From NCBI GenBank assembly GCA_950295325.1, contig OX485804.1, positions 69,850,033-69,914,032 on the forward strand: DNA of 64,000 bases, read 5' to 3'. The notes below the pieces were generated by a model. The model was not told the DNA's origin, did no database searches, and was given only the letters and a program-made list of their open reading frames with translations. Source of the DNA: Polytrichum commune (lineage: Eukaryota > Streptophyta > Polytrichopsida > Polytrichales > Polytrichaceae). Below are positions 60,807 to 64,000 of the stretch, one piece after another (within the stretch, counting starts at the first letter, position 1; the number at the start of each line of letters is the position of its first letter). Both the position numbers and the translations under genes were made by a program.

Positions 60807-63040
60807 TCAACGCCTAATGGATATCTTCTTGGATCAATTAAGATGGGATCGCGCACTACAGTAGTCTATGTTGACGATTTCAACATCTATTCGATCACCA
60901 GATTTTGATACTCACATGGCTGACCTACAAAGGGTTTTTGATCGACTCAAGGAAGCAGATTGAAGCTTCGTGCAGAGAAATGCAAACTAGGGATGCAATA
61001 GCTGTTTACCTGGGCCACGATATTCGGCTATTGGCATTCGTCCGGATCTTGAGAATATTCAAGCAGTGGATATATTTCCTCGACCCACCTCATCAGAAAC
61101 CATTCAGTCGTTATTGGGACTCGCAAATCACTACTGACGCTTTGTACCGAATTTGGCTCAAATTGCAGCTCCTTTGTATCATCTTACGAAGAAAACCGTT
61201 CACTTCCGATGGACAGCTGCGGAACAACGCGAATTTGAGACATTACGAAATGCTCTATGTTCGGCTCCAGTGCTCATCTTCCCCAACCTCACTCAGCCAT
61301 TCGTACTTCAAACAGATGATGCGTCAAGGGATGTTGTGGGAGCTATTTTGTGCCAATGGAACTTGGAAAATCATGCGCAGGTGGTAGCTTACGCTAGCCG
61401 AAGATTTCCAAGCTAGGTTGCATGTAACTACGTACAACATCTCTGATCGGGAAGGTCTTGCCGTCAACTTTGGAATCAACCACTTCCAACAATACTTACA
61501 TGGCTCTCGCTTTGTAATCGAAGCGGACCATACCCTACTGAAGGCTCTACTAAAATCACGTGACCTCACAGGTCGGCTAGCTAGGTGGGCATTGGTTCTT
61601 CAGTCTTACGAATGTGAGATATATCACAAGCCTGGTCGACTTCATTCAGACGCAGATGCACTAGCTCACATGACTGACGCCACAACCGAGCCATACTCGA
61701 AATTCAGTGACCTCGAGCAGCATCAACATTTTATGCAGACTGATCTCTGGGCTGGTTTTTCTTTCAAAAACAGTTCCGAGTTTCTTACGGGGGGAGGGGG
61801 GGGGGGGGTTTGTTAGTGTAGCTAGCCTTCATACTTTTGCAGCTTGTCCTATCACCAATATAACGATGCAGCTCCAGGCACGAGAGCACTAAGCACTCAA
61901 CAGCTGGACAAGATTCAGGAAGGACATCAAGAGGTGCTCACACTCCCTTCCTTCTTGTCACACACAGCTGGCATTGGGTGAACGCCTCTTCTACAAGAAC
62001 AACACCGTGGCTGGCGTACAAAGTCTGCAAATACCAGATCGTGGTGAGTTAGAGGCCGTTCTTACCTTCTTTCATTCTTCGAAATTGGCAGGACATTTTG
62101 CTATCAAACGAACCATCAGTAAGATTCAAGAAGCCTACCATTGGACATGCATTACAAAAGGTGTGACCAAGTTTGTCAGAAGGTGTGTGCAATTAATGTC
62201 AAGTGAAGGGAAATCACCCTAAGGAGGCTGGTGAGCAACTCTTGAGACCCATACCTATCTCGGAGCCCTTTGCTGGAGTAGGAATGGATCTGTCGGGGCC
62301 CTTACAGACCACTCGAAGAGGTCATCGCTTCATAAATTGTGGCGACAGACTACCTCTCGAAATGGGTCGAGCTCCGACCCTTGTTGACCAAGGATTGCGA
62401 GGGTGTGGTACAGTTCTTCTTTGACGAGATAATCATGCGACATGGCTGCCCGCAGGAAATTCTACAGACAATGGTAAGGAATTTTGCAACGTGCGTGCTG
62501 CTCAATATCATCACAATTCAGATGGCAGTCAAACACGTGACCACCTCACCTTATCATCCACAGTGCAATGGTCTTAATTACGGAAAGGTTCAACCAGACA
62601 TTGTGTGCATTGGTTGATAAGAATTAATGGTTCTTACGATGGTGATTGGAACACGGCTTTCCCTGGTCTTCTCTTTGCATATCTCACCTCGGTGCATTCC
62701 TCTACAGGATTTGCCCCGTTTGAGCTTATCTATGCCAGGAAAGCGAGGGTTGCAATGTATGCAAATCCAGTTGCAGGACCGATCATGGAACCTGTAAGTT
62801 TTGAGCGACATGCGCATGCCTTCATTCAGAGAAGGAAGCGCATTCAAAAAATGGCTCGCTTCAACATCGACGAGCACAAGCAAGGCAAAAGATACAACAT
62901 GACAAATGTGTGAAATTCACCAAGGACTTTCGATGTGGAGATCTTGTGGCGTTCAGGAAAGAGAAACGGAATGAGAAATCGGGCAAATTACGTGCGCAAT
63001 ACTCTGGGCCATATCTGATCGCAGAAATTGATGAACAACG
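60807..63040 (+). mobile_element. Broken Ty3/gypsy retrotransposon, RT through integrase
   Basis: Plus strand, several frames. RT: TFQRLMDIFLDQLRWD, then VVYVDDFNIYS (catalytic box, 60870-60900). RNase H: LAQIAAPLYHLTKKTVHFRW, LQTDDASRDVVGAILCQ, VAYASRRF, then NFGINHFQQYLHGSRFVIEA, DHTLLKALL, HKPGRLHSDADALAHM (61418-61680). Integrase: HFAIKRTISKIQEAYHW, VRRCVQLMSS (degraded zinc finger), GVGMDLSGPLQTTRRG, VATDYLSKWVELRPLL, TTSPYHPQCNG, DWNTAFPGLLFAYLTSVHSS, TGFAPFELIYARKARVAMY, then a C-terminal KSGKLRAQYSGPYLIAEI near 63000. Frameshifts at about 60900, 61400, 62220, 62330 and 62600 and several stops make it inactive. A G-run (61789-61808) sits between the RNase H and integrase parts. No LTRs or gag were found. 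Confidence 0.88.
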
Positions 63041-64000
63041 TCACAAGTAAGTATCGTCTTGTACCTGATCGTGAGAAAGTGGCGCTCCCATTCCCTTCTG
63101 GGTGCCACGATTTGACACAGTGCATTGCACTCTGCATGCAGACCTTACCAATATAGGAATCAATTAATGGCCGCGAAGTCTCTTGGATTCCCACAGCTAT
63201 ATATTCAACACGTACGCTGCACAGCCTTCGGCGACAGAAACCTCGGCCTGAACTTGCTACTGTAGTTATCATCATTTGGTGTAGAATGTATGTGTTGATT
63301 GGATTACACTAGATCAGCATGAATTAGTTAACATAGTCAATTAATTAGCACAACGTTGATGAGCTTAAGTTGGATCACTGCCTTGGAGTAACATAGTTTT
63401 CTTGCTTTCCATATGAGCAATTGTGTAGGCAACCAGGCTGCTATTTTCTCCACAGGAAGGCTAGTGTTACACATGTAACTCTAAGTTCTTGATAGATAGT
63501 AATCATGGCTCCGCCAGTAAGAGTGAGGCACCGCCTACTTATCCGACTGTAGAAACACCACTTGTAAGTGAACCGGAGAAATATACTAAGGAGCGGCATC
63601 TGACAAGAGATGGTGTCAGATGACATCTCTTGTTGTCACTGAGGAGTTGTGAATGGAGGGTGTGGTGTCGTGGGCACACCACATCCAAGCCATCCATTAT
63701 GAGAGTTTCATCCTACGGTCTATGAAATTGCTCGGGGAGTCCGAATTTATTTTTTCCGACGGATGAAAAATCAATGTGTGTAAGATGAAAGGGTTGATTG
63801 TTCATCCCATTGTATGAGAGCATTTGTGTGGGAATTTGAAGGTTCCCAAATGCTCTCATACAAACGGTTAAATTTCATTTCATTTCAAGGTTGATCATCA
63901 AAAAGGGCTTGGAGTTGATGGCTAGTACCCTTGGTTCTATCTTGTAGAAGGAAGGGGTAGGAGTTTGAACCCCCCCCCCCTTGGCATCATCTCCTCCGCA
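63041..64000. other. 3' flank of the gypsy element; no gene
   Basis: May include LTR remains but no partner LTR is present to prove it. C11 run at 63970-63980. Short ORFs show no domain. Confidence 0.5.
63811..63862. repeat. Short perfect-stem hairpin
   Basis: TGTATGAGAGCATTT pairs with AAATGCTCTCATACA, and TGGGAA with TTCCCA, around an 8-base loop. The two stem parts are offset by a 3-base bulge. It could be the core of a MITE or a small-RNA foldback. Confidence 0.6.

Overview
This is nuclear DNA of a green plant. The genes are split by GT-AG introns and belong to plant families: a group IV calcium-dependent protein kinase, a nucleotide-sugar transporter of the URGT type, and an EH-domain subunit of the TPLATE endocytic complex. 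The phosphoglycerate mutase looks closer to green-algal forms than to the usual seed-plant form. With moderate introns and an AT-rich, repeat-laden background, this suggests a seed-free plant (bryophyte or similar), but the species cannot be read from the sequence.

Layout: (1) 1-2264 (+) 3' part of a CDPK gene. (2) 4.9-10.1 kb, wreckage of a Ty3/gypsy element in two opposed pieces, then decayed ORFs that may come from an HUH/Rep-type element. (3) 11.0-13.5 kb (-) cofactor-independent phosphoglycerate mutase; 13.8-14.9 kb upstream holds three tandem units derived from exon 2 of the transporter gene 28 kb away. (4) 15.5-21 kb, MITE-like foldback elements. (5) 21.9-24.9 kb, a dead Ty1/copia element, part of which is present again as a very long inverted repeat (two 989-bp arms, 413-bp spacer). 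(6) 25-36 kb, no recognisable gene but several TIR elements, including a 1957-bp element whose target site can be reconstructed from a related repeat. (7) 36-40.5 kb, dispersed and tandem repeats, some copied from the transporter 5' flank. (8) 41.4-43.9 kb (+) URGT-type transporter. (9) 45.6-47.6 kb, kinase pseudogene and truncated copia element ending at telomere-like sequence. (10) 49.2-58.2 kb (-) 15-exon EH-domain gene. (11) 58.7-64 kb, a MITE fragment and a broken Ty3/gypsy element.

The four genes are not a pathway: calcium signalling, glycolysis, Golgi nucleotide-sugar import and clathrin-mediated endocytosis. Exon joins for all four were worked out by hand; each keeps frame from end to end. 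No tRNA, rRNA or CRISPR was recognised.
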